DNA of 7,245 nt from Gammaproteobacteria bacterium (GTDB taxonomy: Bacteria > Pseudomonadota > Gammaproteobacteria > SZUA-229): positions 1 to 7,245 of the forward strand of contig JAOUQA010000099.1 of the NCBI GenBank assembly GCA_029879605.1. The letters are read 5' to 3'. How positions within the stretch are numbered: position 1 is the first letter of the stretch; each line of letters starts with the position of its first letter. Made by a program: the position numbers and the translations under genes. This document shows, piece after piece, positions 1 to 6,882 of the stretch. The notes beneath the pieces were generated by a model. That model ran no database searches and was not told the DNA's origin. It saw nothing but the letters and a program-made list of their open reading frames with translations.

Positions 1-765
1 TATGATGATTTAACTAAACAGGCATGGGCTTATCGCCAGGTGTCATTATTGTTACGTCGTCCTCCAGGTCGCGAAGCATATCCTGGTGATGTTTTCTATT
101 TACATTCACGTTTATTAGAACGTGCATCACGCGTTAATGCGGCTTATGTTGAAAAACATACTAATGGCGCTGTAAAAGGTAAAACTGGTTCATTAACCGC
201 GTTGCCGATTATCGAGACTCAGGACGGTGACGTATCTGCATTCGTACCAACCAACGTAATTTCGATTACCGATGGCCAGATTTTCCTGGAATCCGATTTA
301 TTTAACGCCGGTATTCGTCCAGCGATTAATGCGGGTCTATCAGTATCACGAGTAGGTGGTGCCGCACAGACTAAAATTATCAAGAAACTGGGTGGTGGTG
401 TTCGTCTGGCACTGGCTCAGTATCGTGAGCTTGCTGCGTTTGCTCAGTTTGCATCTGATCTTGATGATGCAACCCGTGCTCAGTTAGAGCGAGGTACTCG
501 CGTAACTGAACTGATGAAACAGTCTCAGTATTCACCGATGGATATCGCTGATATGGCGTTTACTCTGTATGCCGTTGATAAAGGTTATATGGATGATGTT
601 GAAGTTAACAAGATTCTTGATTTTGAAGCAGCCATGCTGTCATACCTGAAGAGCAACAATGCTGACCTGGTAAATAAAATCAATGAAACCGGTGATTTCA
701 GCGATGATATCGAGAGTCAAATGAAAGCCGCGGTAGAAGCATTTAAAGCTAATGGCGTCTGGTAG
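1..765 (+). CDS. atpA: ATP synthase F1 subunit alpha, C-terminal half (5' end outside window)
   Basis: This is the non-catalytic alpha subunit of F1, which alternates with beta in the hexamer on the cytoplasmic face of the membrane. The frame is open from base 1, giving 254 codons, about half of a family protein of roughly 510 residues; the Walker A region lies upstream of the window. The segment ISITDGQIFLESDLFNAG is a hallmark of alpha, and SVSRVGG carries the arginine finger (codon 349-351) that reaches into the beta catalytic site. The rest is the helical C-terminal domain, ending in a Trp as in relatives. An in-frame GTG at 40 is internal and not a start. The gene ends 13 bases before atpG, whose Shine-Dalgarno site lies in that gap. 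Identification is secure; only the 5' part is missing. Confidence 0.98.
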   Translation, partial: YDDLTKQAWAYRQVSLLLRRPPGREAYPGDVFYLHSRLLERASRVNAAYVEKHTNGAVKGKTGSLTALPIIETQDGDVSAFVPTNVISITDGQIFLESDLFNAGIRPAINAGLSVSRVGGAAQTKIIKKLGGGVRLALAQYRELAAFAQFASDLDDATRAQLERGTRVTELMKQSQYSPMDIADMAFTLYAVDKGYMDDVEVNKILDFEAAMLSYLKSNNADLVNKINETGDFSDDIESQMKAAVEAFKANGVW

Positions 766-778
766 TCGGAGATAAATC

Positions 779-1639
779 ATGGCCGGTGCAAAAGAAATCC
801 GAAGTAAGATCAAGAGTATTAAAAATACTCAGAAGATCACTAAAGCAATGGAAATGGTTGCCGCCAGTAAAATGCGTAAAGCCCAGGATCGCATGACTGC
901 GACACGTCCATATGCAGAAAAAATGCGTAATGTGATTTGTCACCTGGCTCATGCCCATGCGGAAATAAAACATCCGTTTATGGTCGAGCGAGAAGTTAAG
1001 CGTGTAGGTTATATTGTAATTACATCAGACCGTGGTCTATGTGGTGGTTTGAACGTTAACCTGTTCAAGAAAACTGTTAGTGAAATGATGGTTCATCATG
1101 ACAAGGGTATAGAGATTGATGTGGTTGCGATTGGCCGTAAAGCGGTTGAGTATTTCAAGCGTCGTGGCGCTAACCTGGTTGCACAGGCAAGTCATTTAGG
1201 TGACACGCCCCATATCGAAGAATTGATCGGAACGGTAAAGGTCATGCTTGATTCATTTGCCGAAGGCAATATTGATGAGCTGTACCTGGTAAGTAATGAT
1301 TTTGTAAACACCATGACGCAGAAACCTGTTGTTAGCAAGTTATTACCCGTTGCAGGTCCTGACGATGCACAGTTAAAACATCACTGGGATTATATTTACG
1401 AGCCTGATTCCAAAGTGATTCTTGAAACCCTGTTAATGCGTTTCGTTGAATCACAGGTTTATCAGGGTGTTGTAGAAAATATTGCCTGCGAAATGTCTGC
1501 ACGAATGATTGCTATGAAAAGTGCAACCGACAATGCCGGTGACATTATTAGCTCGCTTGAAACCATGTATAACAAAGCACGTCAGGCAGCTATTACCCAG
1601 GAAATTTCTGAAATCGTTGCAGGTGCGGCTGCGGTTTAG
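779..1639 (+). CDS. atpG: ATP synthase F1 subunit gamma
   Basis: This is the central rotor shaft of F1, which couples proton-driven rotation of the c-ring to conformational change in the alpha/beta hexamer. The 286-residue length matches the family (about 287 in E. coli). The start MAGAKEIRSKI is the conserved gamma N-terminus, beginning the first helix of the coiled coil. SDRGLCGGLN at residues 83-92 is the conserved Rossmann-like segment. The C-terminal helix, with ATDNAGD and NKARQAAITQE and ending EIVAGAAAV, packs back against the N-terminal helix to form the shaft. A clear Shine-Dalgarno CGGAGA at 767-772 fixes the start at 779. It sits between atpA and atpD in the standard order, so it should be co-transcribed with them. 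Nothing is truncated or unusual. Confidence 0.99.
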   Translation: MAGAKEIRSKIKSIKNTQKITKAMEMVAASKMRKAQDRMTATRPYAEKMRNVICHLAHAHAEIKHPFMVEREVKRVGYIVITSDRGLCGGLNVNLFKKTVSEMMVHHDKGIEIDVVAIGRKAVEYFKRRGANLVAQASHLGDTPHIEELIGTVKVMLDSFAEGNIDELYLVSNDFVNTMTQKPVVSKLLPVAGPDDAQLKHHWDYIYEPDSKVILETLLMRFVESQVYQGVVENIACEMSARMIAMKSATDNAGDIISSLETMYNKARQAAITQEISEIVAGAAAV

Positions 1640-1679
1640 TCGTTTATAAAGAATTTAAGTTTAGTTAGAGGATCAGTCT

Positions 1680-3059
1680 ATGAGTGCTGGAAAAGTTGTC
1701 GAAATCATCGGTGCGGTGATCGACGTTGAGTTCCCAAGGGACAGCATTCCCAAGGTGTACGATGCGTTAAGAATCGAAAGTGCCAGCCTGACATTAGAAG
1801 TTCAGGCACAATTGGGTGATGGTGTAGTACGTACAATTGCCATGGGTTCAACCGATGGTTTGAAACGCGGTATTGACGTAGTAAACACTGGCGCACCAAT
1901 TACTGTGCCTGTAGGCAAGAAAACACTGGGTCGTGTAATGAATGTTCTGGGTGAGCCTGTTGATGAAGCTGGCCCGATTGGTGCTGAAGAGTCATTACCT
2001 ATACACCGAGCTGCTCCCAAGTATGAAGATTTGTCATCAGAGGTAGAAATCCTCGAAACCGGTATCAAGGTTATCGACCTGATCATGCCTATCGCCAAGG
2101 GTGGTAAGGTTGGTCTTTTCGGTGGTGCAGGTGTAGGTAAGACTGTAACCCTGATGGAGTTGATTCGTAACATCGCTGTTGAGCACAGTGGTTTCTCAGT
2201 ATTTGCAGGTGTTGGTGAGCGTACCCGTGAAGGTAATGACTTCTACCACGAAATGGAAGAAGGTGGCGTACTGGATAAGGTTGCCCTGGTATATGGCCAG
2301 ATGAATGAGCCTCCAGGAAATCGTCTGCGTGTGGCGCTGACAGGCCTGACCATGGCGGAACATTTCCGTGATGAAGGTCGTGATGTACTGATGTTTATCG
2401 ATAATATCTATCGTTACACACTGGCGGGAACCGAAGTATCAGCCCTGTTAGGCCGTATGCCTTCAGCGGTAGGTTACCAGCCAACGCTGGCTGAAGAAAT
2501 GGGTGTACTGCAGGAGCGTATTACTTCAACTAAAACTGGTTCGATTACTTCGTTCCAGGCGGTATATGTACCTGCGGATGACTTGACCGACCCATCGCCA
2601 GCGACTACTTTCGCTCATCTGGATGCGACATTAGTACTTTCTCGTCAGATTGCAGAATTAGGTATTTATCCTGCGGTTGATCCACTGGACTCAACATCAC
2701 GTCAGCTAGATCCACAGGTAGTTGGTGTCGATCATTACAATATTGCTCGTGGTGTACAGGGTACATTGCAGCGGTATAAAGAGCTGAAAGATATCATTGC
2801 TATCCTGGGTATGGATGAGTTATCAGATGAAGATAAGCAAACGGTTGCCCGTGCTCGTAAGATCCAGCGCTTCCTGTCTCAGCCATTCTTCGTAGCGGAA
2901 GTCTTTACGGGTTCTGCTGGTAAGTATGTATCGCTGAAAGAGACCCTGGCCAGCTTTAAGGCTATCCTGGACGGTGAATACGACCATGTGCCTGAGCAGG
3001 CATTCTACATGGTAGGTGGCATCGACGAAGTTGCTGAAAAAGCCAAAGAGATGAAGTGA
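1680..3059 (+). CDS. atpD: ATP synthase F1 subunit beta (catalytic)
   Basis: This is the catalytic subunit, making ATP from ADP and phosphate. Its 459 residues match the family (460 in E. coli). The order is an N-terminal beta-barrel (about 1-75), the nucleotide-binding domain and a helical C-terminal domain. Walker A GGAGVGKT lies at 148-155 with Lys154. GERTREG at 179-185 holds the catalytic Glu180 and Arg181. The Walker B strand DVLMFID ends at Asp241. The DELSDED loop at 379-385 is the beta segment that contacts gamma and also meets the C-terminal domain of epsilon. The Shine-Dalgarno AGAGGA at 1667-1672, 7 bases before the ATG, supports the start. The 40-base gap after atpG is the longest within this operon and holds only the ribosome-binding region. 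The stop codon is immediately followed by the atpC ribosome-binding site. Confidence 0.99.
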   Translation: MSAGKVVEIIGAVIDVEFPRDSIPKVYDALRIESASLTLEVQAQLGDGVVRTIAMGSTDGLKRGIDVVNTGAPITVPVGKKTLGRVMNVLGEPVDEAGPIGAEESLPIHRAAPKYEDLSSEVEILETGIKVIDLIMPIAKGGKVGLFGGAGVGKTVTLMELIRNIAVEHSGFSVFAGVGERTREGNDFYHEMEEGGVLDKVALVYGQMNEPPGNRLRVALTGLTMAEHFRDEGRDVLMFIDNIYRYTLAGTEVSALLGRMPSAVGYQPTLAEEMGVLQERITSTKTGSITSFQAVYVPADDLTDPSPATTFAHLDATLVLSRQIAELGIYPAVDPLDSTSRQLDPQVVGVDHYNIARGVQGTLQRYKELKDIIAILGMDELSDEDKQTVARARKIQRFLSQPFFVAEVFTGSAGKYVSLKETLASFKAILDGEYDHVPEQAFYMVGGIDEVAEKAKEMK

Positions 3060-3069
3060 GGCCAATTAT

Positions 3070-3489
3070 ATGGCTATGACGATACACGTTGACATTGTCA
3101 GCGCTGAAAAAGAAATCTGGTCAGGACCTGCGACCATGGTATTTGCACCAGGCGAAATGGGTGAGCTGGGTATTGCGCCTCGCCACACCCCTTTGCTGAC
3201 GCGTTTAAAACCAGGTGAAGTACGGGTTCAGGATCAGCAAGGTGATGAAGAGTCTTATTTTATTTCCGGAGGTATTCTGGAAATACAGCCCCACGTGGTG
3301 ACTGTTCTGGCAGATACAGCTATTCGAGCAGAGGATCTGGACGAAGCAGCTGCATTGAAAGCCAAACAGGATGCTGAAGAGGCGATGGATGATAGAAAAT
3401 CCGATATGGATTATGCCAAAGCCAAGGCAGAGCTGGCAGAAGCTGCAGCTATGATGGAGACCATTAAGAAAGTGCGTGGTCGCAAGTAG
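3070..3489 (+). CDS. atpC: ATP synthase F1 subunit epsilon, copy 1
   Basis: Epsilon joins gamma to the c-ring and can inhibit ATP hydrolysis through its C-terminal helices. The 139 residues match the family. Residues 1 to about 88 form the beta-sandwich, with GEMGELGIAPRHTPLLT at 28-44, SGGILEIQP at 66-74 and VTVLADTAIRAEDLD at 77-91. Residues from about 92 form the charged helical hairpin, ending in TIKKVRGRK. The start MAMT is the same as in E. coli epsilon, and GTGAGG at 3056-3061, 8 bases upstream, supports ATG 3070 over the in-frame ATG at 3076. It is the last gene of the atp unit, followed by a strong hairpin terminator. A close paralogue begins 127 bases downstream. Confidence 0.98.
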   Translation: MAMTIHVDIVSAEKEIWSGPATMVFAPGEMGELGIAPRHTPLLTRLKPGEVRVQDQQGDEESYFISGGILEIQPHVVTVLADTAIRAEDLDEAAALKAKQDAEEAMDDRKSDMDYAKAKAELAEAAAMMETIKKVRGRK

Positions 3490-3512
3490 CCTCTAATCGA
3501 TAGTTATAATGT

Positions 3513-3551
3513 GCTAATAAAAAACCGGGTTTTACCCGGTTTTTTATTAGC
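3513..3551 (+). terminator. Intrinsic terminator of the atp operon
   Basis: A perfect inverted repeat pairs 3513-3529 with 3535-3551 around a TTTTA loop. The core is CCGGG/CCCGG, flanked by six A on the left arm and six T on the right arm. A GC core followed immediately by a T run is the standard rho-independent form. The matching A run makes it symmetrical, so it could also act on the other strand, although no minus-strand gene is seen nearby. It begins 23 bases after the first atpC and separates it from the second epsilon gene. Confidence 0.93.
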
Positions 3552-3572
3552 TCAAAAAACTGTCTGGATAGG

Positions 3573-3612
3573 TTAAACTGTTGAATACAGATAGATTATA
3601 AGGATTTATAAT
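3573..3612 (+). promoter_or_regulatory. Possible promoter for atpC2-glmU (weak)
   Basis: Because a terminator precedes it, the second epsilon gene and glmU need either readthrough or their own promoter. Two imperfect options are visible. One is TTAAAC (3573-3578) with TATAAG (3597-3602) at 18-base spacing. The other is TTGAAT (3581-3586) with a perfect TATAAT (3607-3612) at an overlong 20-base spacing. The second would start transcription at about the GTG codon and leave no leader. Neither is convincing in such AT-rich sequence. Confidence 0.25.
3600..3604 (+). promoter_or_regulatory. Shine-Dalgarno site of the second epsilon gene, with ambiguous start
   Basis: AAGGA is the only good Shine-Dalgarno match upstream of the second epsilon gene. 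It lies 12 bases before the GTG at 3617, which is long, but 6 bases before the in-frame ATA at 3611, which is ideal. At the homologous offset of 541 bases, ATA 3611 corresponds to ATG 3070 of copy 1 and GTG 3617 to ATG 3076. An in-frame TAA at 3599-3601 excludes any start further upstream. Confidence 0.6.
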
Positions 3613-3616
3613 AGCG

Positions 3617-4033
3617 GTGCTCATACAGGTTGATATTGTTAGCGCGGAAAGAGATATCTGGTCTGGTCAAGCGACCATGGTATTTGCCCCTGGTGAGATG
3701 GGTGAATTAGGTATCGCTCCCAGGCATGCGCCATTACTGACCCGACTAGTACCCGGTGAAGTCAGGGTACGTGATGAAAATGATGAAGATACATCTTATT
3801 TTATTTCTGGGGGTATACTGGAAATTCAACCACATCACGTCACAGTCCTGGCTGACACGGCAATAAGAGCTGAAGACCTGGATGAGGCAGAAGCGCTGGA
3901 AGCGAGACGGCGAGCTGAAGAAACTATGGCTGACAGGCGATCCGAGATGGATTATGCCAGGGCCGAAGCGGAGCTGGCTGAAATGGCTGCTATGTTAGAA
4001 ACCATTAAGAAAATTCGTAACAGGAAAAGATAA
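3617..4033 (+). CDS. atpC: ATP synthase F1 subunit epsilon, second copy
   Basis: This is a full-length paralogue of the preceding epsilon gene (138 residues from GTG). By hand alignment about 106 of 135 positions are identical. The beta-sandwich is nearly unchanged: GEMGELGIAPRH, SYFISGGILEIQP and the segment from VTVLADTAIR through AEDLDEA are all kept. The C-terminal helices (from about residue 92) differ at roughly a third of positions. That region has also turned from lysine-rich to arginine-rich (LEARRRAEE, ADRRSE), and one extra Arg ends the protein. Synonymous changes are frequent where the protein is identical, which indicates purifying selection. The start could be the rare ATA at 3611 instead of GTG 3617. 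It lies after the atp terminator and 22 bases before glmU, so it probably belongs to the glmU transcript. Whether it assembles into F1 or has a separate regulatory role is not shown. Confidence 0.93.
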   Translation: MLIQVDIVSAERDIWSGQATMVFAPGEMGELGIAPRHAPLLTRLVPGEVRVRDENDEDTSYFISGGILEIQPHHVTVLADTAIRAEDLDEAEALEARRRAEETMADRRSEMDYARAEAELAEMAAMLETIKKIRNRKR

Positions 4034-4055
4034 TGTATCAGAGTAAGGAAAAAAA

Positions 4056-5414
4056 ATGGGATTAAGTGTCGTTATCCTGGCTGCGGGTAAAGGTACTCGC
4101 ATGAAATCAGCTATGCCAAAGGTGCTTCATCCACTGGCTAAGAAACCGCTGGTTGAGCATGTTTATGATACGGCTCAAAAACTGGGTGCCGATGAGGTTG
4201 TAATTGTTTATGGCCATGGTGGTGAACAGGTGAAAGCCGGTTGTTACCACTTTAAGGCAAAGTGGGTAGAACAGAAAGAGCAGTTGGGTACAGGTCACGC
4301 AGTACAGCATGGTCTGGAAGCTGTAAATCTTAAAAATGATGTGCTGATACTGTATGGCGATGTACCCCTGACATCTGTTGAGAGTCTGCAATTATTACTG
4401 GAAGATTTTGAGAATAAAATTGCCTTGATGACAGTCAGGCTGGAAACGCCAACAGGTTATGGACGTATTATTCGTGATAAGCATGATAAAGTAACAGGTA
4501 TCATTGAACAGAAAGATGCCAGTGAAGAGCAGAAAAAGATTAACGAAGTTAATACAGGGATTTTAGCGGCCAGGGGTGAATTGCTAAAGTCCTTACTGGA
4601 ACGTGTTGATAATAATAATGCCCAGGGTGAATATTATTTAACAGATATATTTGCCCTGGCTGCGAAAGATGGCATAGAAATTATAACCTCGCATCCATCT
4701 GAGCCCTGGGAAGTAGAAGGTATAAATAACAGGTTACAGCTTGCTGCCCTGGAGCGTATTCATCAGGCTAATATTGCAAATAAATTGATGGCTGATGGTG
4801 TTACCCTGGTAGACCCCGCAAGAATAGATATCAGGGGGCAGGTTGATATTAGTAATGATGTATTTATTGATGTCAATGTAATAATTGAAGGAAATGTAAA
4901 AATTGGTACCGGTACAACAATTGGGCCTAATGTTGTTGTTACAAATTCGACCATTGGCGAAAATGTAACAATAAAGGCTAATTGTGTAATAGAAGATACA
5001 ATTATAGGAAATAATGTGGACGTAGGTCCGTTTGCTCGATTAAGGCCAGAGACATATTTGCATGATAATAGTCGAGTCGGGAATTTTGTAGAGATTAAAA
5101 AGTCAGACATTGGTGCTGGGAGTAAAGTGAATCATCTGAGTTACATAGGTGATACAGAGATGGGTAAGAATGTAAACATAGGTGCTGGGACAATTACCTG
5201 TAACTATGATGGGGCTAATAAACATAAGACAGTAATAAAAGATAATGTTTTTGTTGGATCAGATACACAACTGGTTGCACCTGTCGTAGTAGAAGAAGGC
5301 GCGACTATTGGTGCAGGTGCGACAATTACCAAGAATGTTGACAAAGACAACCTGGTTATTAGTCGAGTACCACAGAAAAGTATTAATGGCTGGGAACGGC
5401 CGAAAAAGAAATAA
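4056..5414 (+). CDS. glmU: Bifunctional UDP-N-acetylglucosamine pyrophosphorylase / glucosamine-1-phosphate N-acetyltransferase
   Basis: This cytoplasmic enzyme acetylates glucosamine-1-phosphate with acetyl-CoA, then couples the product to UTP to give UDP-GlcNAc for peptidoglycan and lipopolysaccharide. Its 452 residues are close to the 456 of E. coli. The N-terminal uridyltransferase domain (about 1-225) has LAAGKGTRM at 8-16 with Arg15, PKVLH with Lys22, QLGTGHAVQ at 76-84 and YGDVPL with metal-binding Asp102. The C-terminal left-handed beta-helix (about 250-440) shows hexapeptide repeats, GPFARLRP with Arg330, EIKKSD with Lys348, the catalytic-base His360 in NHLSYIGD, and NIGAGTITCNYDG from 374. 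TAAGGAA at 4044-4050 supports the ATG. It is 22 bases after the second epsilon gene. The second half of the gene is visibly AT-richer than the first. No glmS follows within the window. Confidence 0.98.
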   Translation: MGLSVVILAAGKGTRMKSAMPKVLHPLAKKPLVEHVYDTAQKLGADEVVIVYGHGGEQVKAGCYHFKAKWVEQKEQLGTGHAVQHGLEAVNLKNDVLILYGDVPLTSVESLQLLLEDFENKIALMTVRLETPTGYGRIIRDKHDKVTGIIEQKDASEEQKKINEVNTGILAARGELLKSLLERVDNNNAQGEYYLTDIFALAAKDGIEIITSHPSEPWEVEGINNRLQLAALERIHQANIANKLMADGVTLVDPARIDIRGQVDISNDVFIDVNVIIEGNVKIGTGTTIGPNVVVTNSTIGENVTIKANCVIEDTIIGNNVDVGPFARLRPETYLHDNSRVGNFVEIKKSDIGAGSKVNHLSYIGDTEMGKNVNIGAGTITCNYDGANKHKTVIKDNVFVGSDTQLVAPVVVEEGATIGAGATITKNVDKDNLVISRVPQKSINGWERPKKK

Positions 5415-5424
5415 CAGGTGAGTT

Positions 5425-5805
5425 ATGATGCAGTTGATTGAATGGCGTGACGCTTTCTGCACAGGAATTTCTGGAGTAGATTATGAGCATGAAGAATTAA
5501 TAAAATTAATTAATTCTGTGTTTAGTAAATCCAGGGGCAAGACAAGTATGGTGAATAGCCTGAACGAAATTTATGCAGAAATAGCTGGTCATTTTATGCT
5601 TGAAGAACAAATCATGAAGCATGAAAAATATGATCAGTATGAAGAGCATCGAAAAGATCATGCCAGGTTACTGGAAGATATTGGAGCAATCACTGATTCA
5701 TACGAATCAGATGAAGATATCGAAAAGTTAAAACAGTTAATGAATGAATGGTTTGTGGTGCACTTTCAGACGCATGACGCGAGATTACACCGTTTAATTG
5801 ATTAA
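5425..5805 (+). CDS. Bacteriohemerythrin (di-iron, oxygen-binding)
   Basis: This is a single-domain hemerythrin: a four-helix bundle that binds O2 reversibly at a non-heme di-iron site. Counting from ATG 5425, all seven expected ligands are present: His22, His56 and Glu60 in HFMLE, His75 and His79 in HRKDH, and His113 and Asp118 in HFQTHD. The N-terminal IEWRDAF is also typical of the family. No signal peptide or membrane segment is seen and the length (126) is normal, so it should be cytoplasmic. AGGTGAG at 5416-5422 serves the start. The second ATG at 5428 has the more usual spacing and may be the real one, giving 125 residues. The gene begins 10 bases after glmU and is probably co-transcribed with it. 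Its partner and role (oxygen delivery, storage or sensing) cannot be read from the sequence. Confidence 0.92.
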   Translation: MMQLIEWRDAFCTGISGVDYEHEELIKLINSVFSKSRGKTSMVNSLNEIYAEIAGHFMLEEQIMKHEKYDQYEEHRKDHARLLEDIGAITDSYESDEDIEKLKQLMNEWFVVHFQTHDARLHRLID

Positions 5806-5840
5806 ACAGTTCTGTTATCAGTAGATTTAATATTACTTAA

Positions 5841-5869
5841 TTACTGTATCAAGAAAAGACAAGTATAGT
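5841..5869 (+). promoter_or_regulatory. Candidate promoter upstream of the PDC-sensor gene
   Basis: TATAGT (5864-5869) matches five of six bases of a sigma-70 -10 box. Seventeen bases upstream lies TTACTG (5841-5846), a poor -35. It sits within the 114-base gap after the hemerythrin gene, which has no convincing terminator. The region is AT-rich, so chance matches are likely. Confidence 0.25.
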
Positions 5870-5919
5870 TCATGATTCATAATTACCTTCATTAAAACTA
5901 TTTTAGATAGTTAATCAAG

Positions 5920-6882
5920 ATGAGCGAAAGCAGTTTAAAAGAAAGCATACGTAGCCAGCGGGAAAAGCTAACAGCTATGCTTGGCGAGTCCATGCACAAT
6001 CTTGGGATTGAGTGTTCAAGAGTTCTAGATTCACGTGAAAAGCTGGAAACAATATTGCATGTGATATTGCCTGATCTGTCATATTGTAAACATTTATATG
6101 TTTTAGACGTAAATGGTAAACAACTAACCAGTAATATAATTCAGGGTGGAGAAGATTGCAGCCATTTTGGGCGCGATAGAATGAACAGGCCTTATATGGA
6201 AGGCATAATCGGTACGACTGACTTTAAGCTTTCAGATGCTTACATAAGTAGAAATAAAAAGAGACCATCATTTACAGCAATACAGGTAATAAGAAATAAA
6301 AATGGCGAGCGTTCAGGATTTTTAGGGGCTGATTTTGATTTACGAGAACTGCCAGATATTGAAAAAAGATATGTTGAACCAGATAACTGGAGACAGATAA
6401 AAGGCGATCCAGCCATTCGTAATATTGTTTTTCATCAGCAACGAATTGATAGCCAGATGGATAAGCACCTGGATGAGGTGCTACCAATCATGAATGAGCT
6501 TATAACTGAGCATGGTGTATTTCATGGTAAGCTTCATTTTTCCAGTAGTCGAGCAACAATGTGGTTAATTGATGACCCTTTCAATTATCGCATTTTAAAT
6601 TTTGATGAGATTATAGATCCTGATATTTGCCTGGCTTATCCAAGGCATGAATATGACCGGCGAGCGATTGTACCTGCAGAACAGATAAGCGAGATTTTTG
6701 ATATATTTCGCCAGTTGAGATTTGCGGATGATAATGTTTATTTGAGGGCAGGATCATTGAACGTAATAAATGGCATGATTGGATTAAATTTTTCATGCGA
6801 TGGTTCACATTATATGCGTTATGACGAATTCCTGGAGAAAAATACAGATTTCTGGTTTGGCACTCTTGGAACAGGTGGTTAA
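5920..6882 (+). CDS. PDC (Cache-like) sensor domain-containing protein
   Basis: A 320-residue protein of unknown specific function. Residues about 40-150 resemble a PDC/Cache ligand-sensing fold: the strand LYVLDVNGKQLTSN (59-72), the RDRMNRPYM motif (85-93), FKLSDAYIS (102-110), RPSFTAIQVIRNKNGE (115-130) and GFLGADFDL (133-141). Most such domains sit outside the membrane between two transmembrane helices, but none is visible here and there is no signal peptide. The C-terminal half (about 160-320) is well ordered, with the stretch GKLHFSSSRATMWLIDDP (203-220), DPDICLAYPRHEY and GLNFSCDGSHYMRYDEFL, but I cannot assign it to a named output domain. There is no HAMP, kinase, GGDEF or chemoreceptor signalling module. 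The start at 5920 lacks a clear Shine-Dalgarno; the next ATG, at 5977, would remove 19 residues. It lies 114 bases downstream of the hemerythrin gene, so its own promoter is possible. Confidence 0.75.
   Translation: MSESSLKESIRSQREKLTAMLGESMHNLGIECSRVLDSREKLETILHVILPDLSYCKHLYVLDVNGKQLTSNIIQGGEDCSHFGRDRMNRPYMEGIIGTTDFKLSDAYISRNKKRPSFTAIQVIRNKNGERSGFLGADFDLRELPDIEKRYVEPDNWRQIKGDPAIRNIVFHQQRIDSQMDKHLDEVLPIMNELITEHGVFHGKLHFSSSRATMWLIDDPFNYRILNFDEIIDPDICLAYPRHEYDRRAIVPAEQISEIFDIFRQLRFADDNVYLRAGSLNVINGMIGLNFSCDGSHYMRYDEFLEKNTDFWFGTLGTGG

Larger units (their letters stand above)
3070..4033 (+). repeat. Diverged tandem duplication of the epsilon gene
   Basis: The two epsilon reading frames align without gaps at an offset of 541 bases, from the start codons to nearly the last codon. 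The homology does not obviously extend into atpD or glmU. Many third positions differ; for example, I count about 10 differences in the 48 bases encoding the identical stretch that starts at copy 1 residue 22. The duplication is therefore old, and recent gene conversion over this stretch is unlikely. The terminator lies between the two copies. Confidence 0.85.

Noticed and set aside
814..830. Perfect 7-bp hairpin (GAGTATT/AATACTC, 3-base loop) early in atpG
   Set aside because: It encodes conserved gamma residues, has no T run, and is short enough to be chance; there is no further evidence of a regulatory role.
1640..1679. The 40-base atpG-atpD gap as a site for a small gene or promoter
   Set aside because: It contains only AT-rich spacer and the atpD Shine-Dalgarno; no convincing promoter pair or hairpin is visible.
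3617..4033. The second epsilon gene as a pseudogene or decayed duplicate
   Set aside because: There is no frameshift or internal stop, conserved segments are intact and changes are largely synonymous in the N-terminal domain, so it reads as a selected gene despite the altered start codon.
5805..5816. AACAG/CTGTT inverted repeat just after the hemerythrin gene, as a possible terminator
   Set aside because: Only five pairs with a two-base loop and no following T run; it would not be a stable terminator.
749..6808. Several minus-strand open frames of 64-123 codons, for example 1802-2173 and 4763-5110
   Set aside because: All lie antisense within strongly conserved genes, lack ribosome-binding sites and recognisable domains, and are explained by the codon pattern of the + strand genes.
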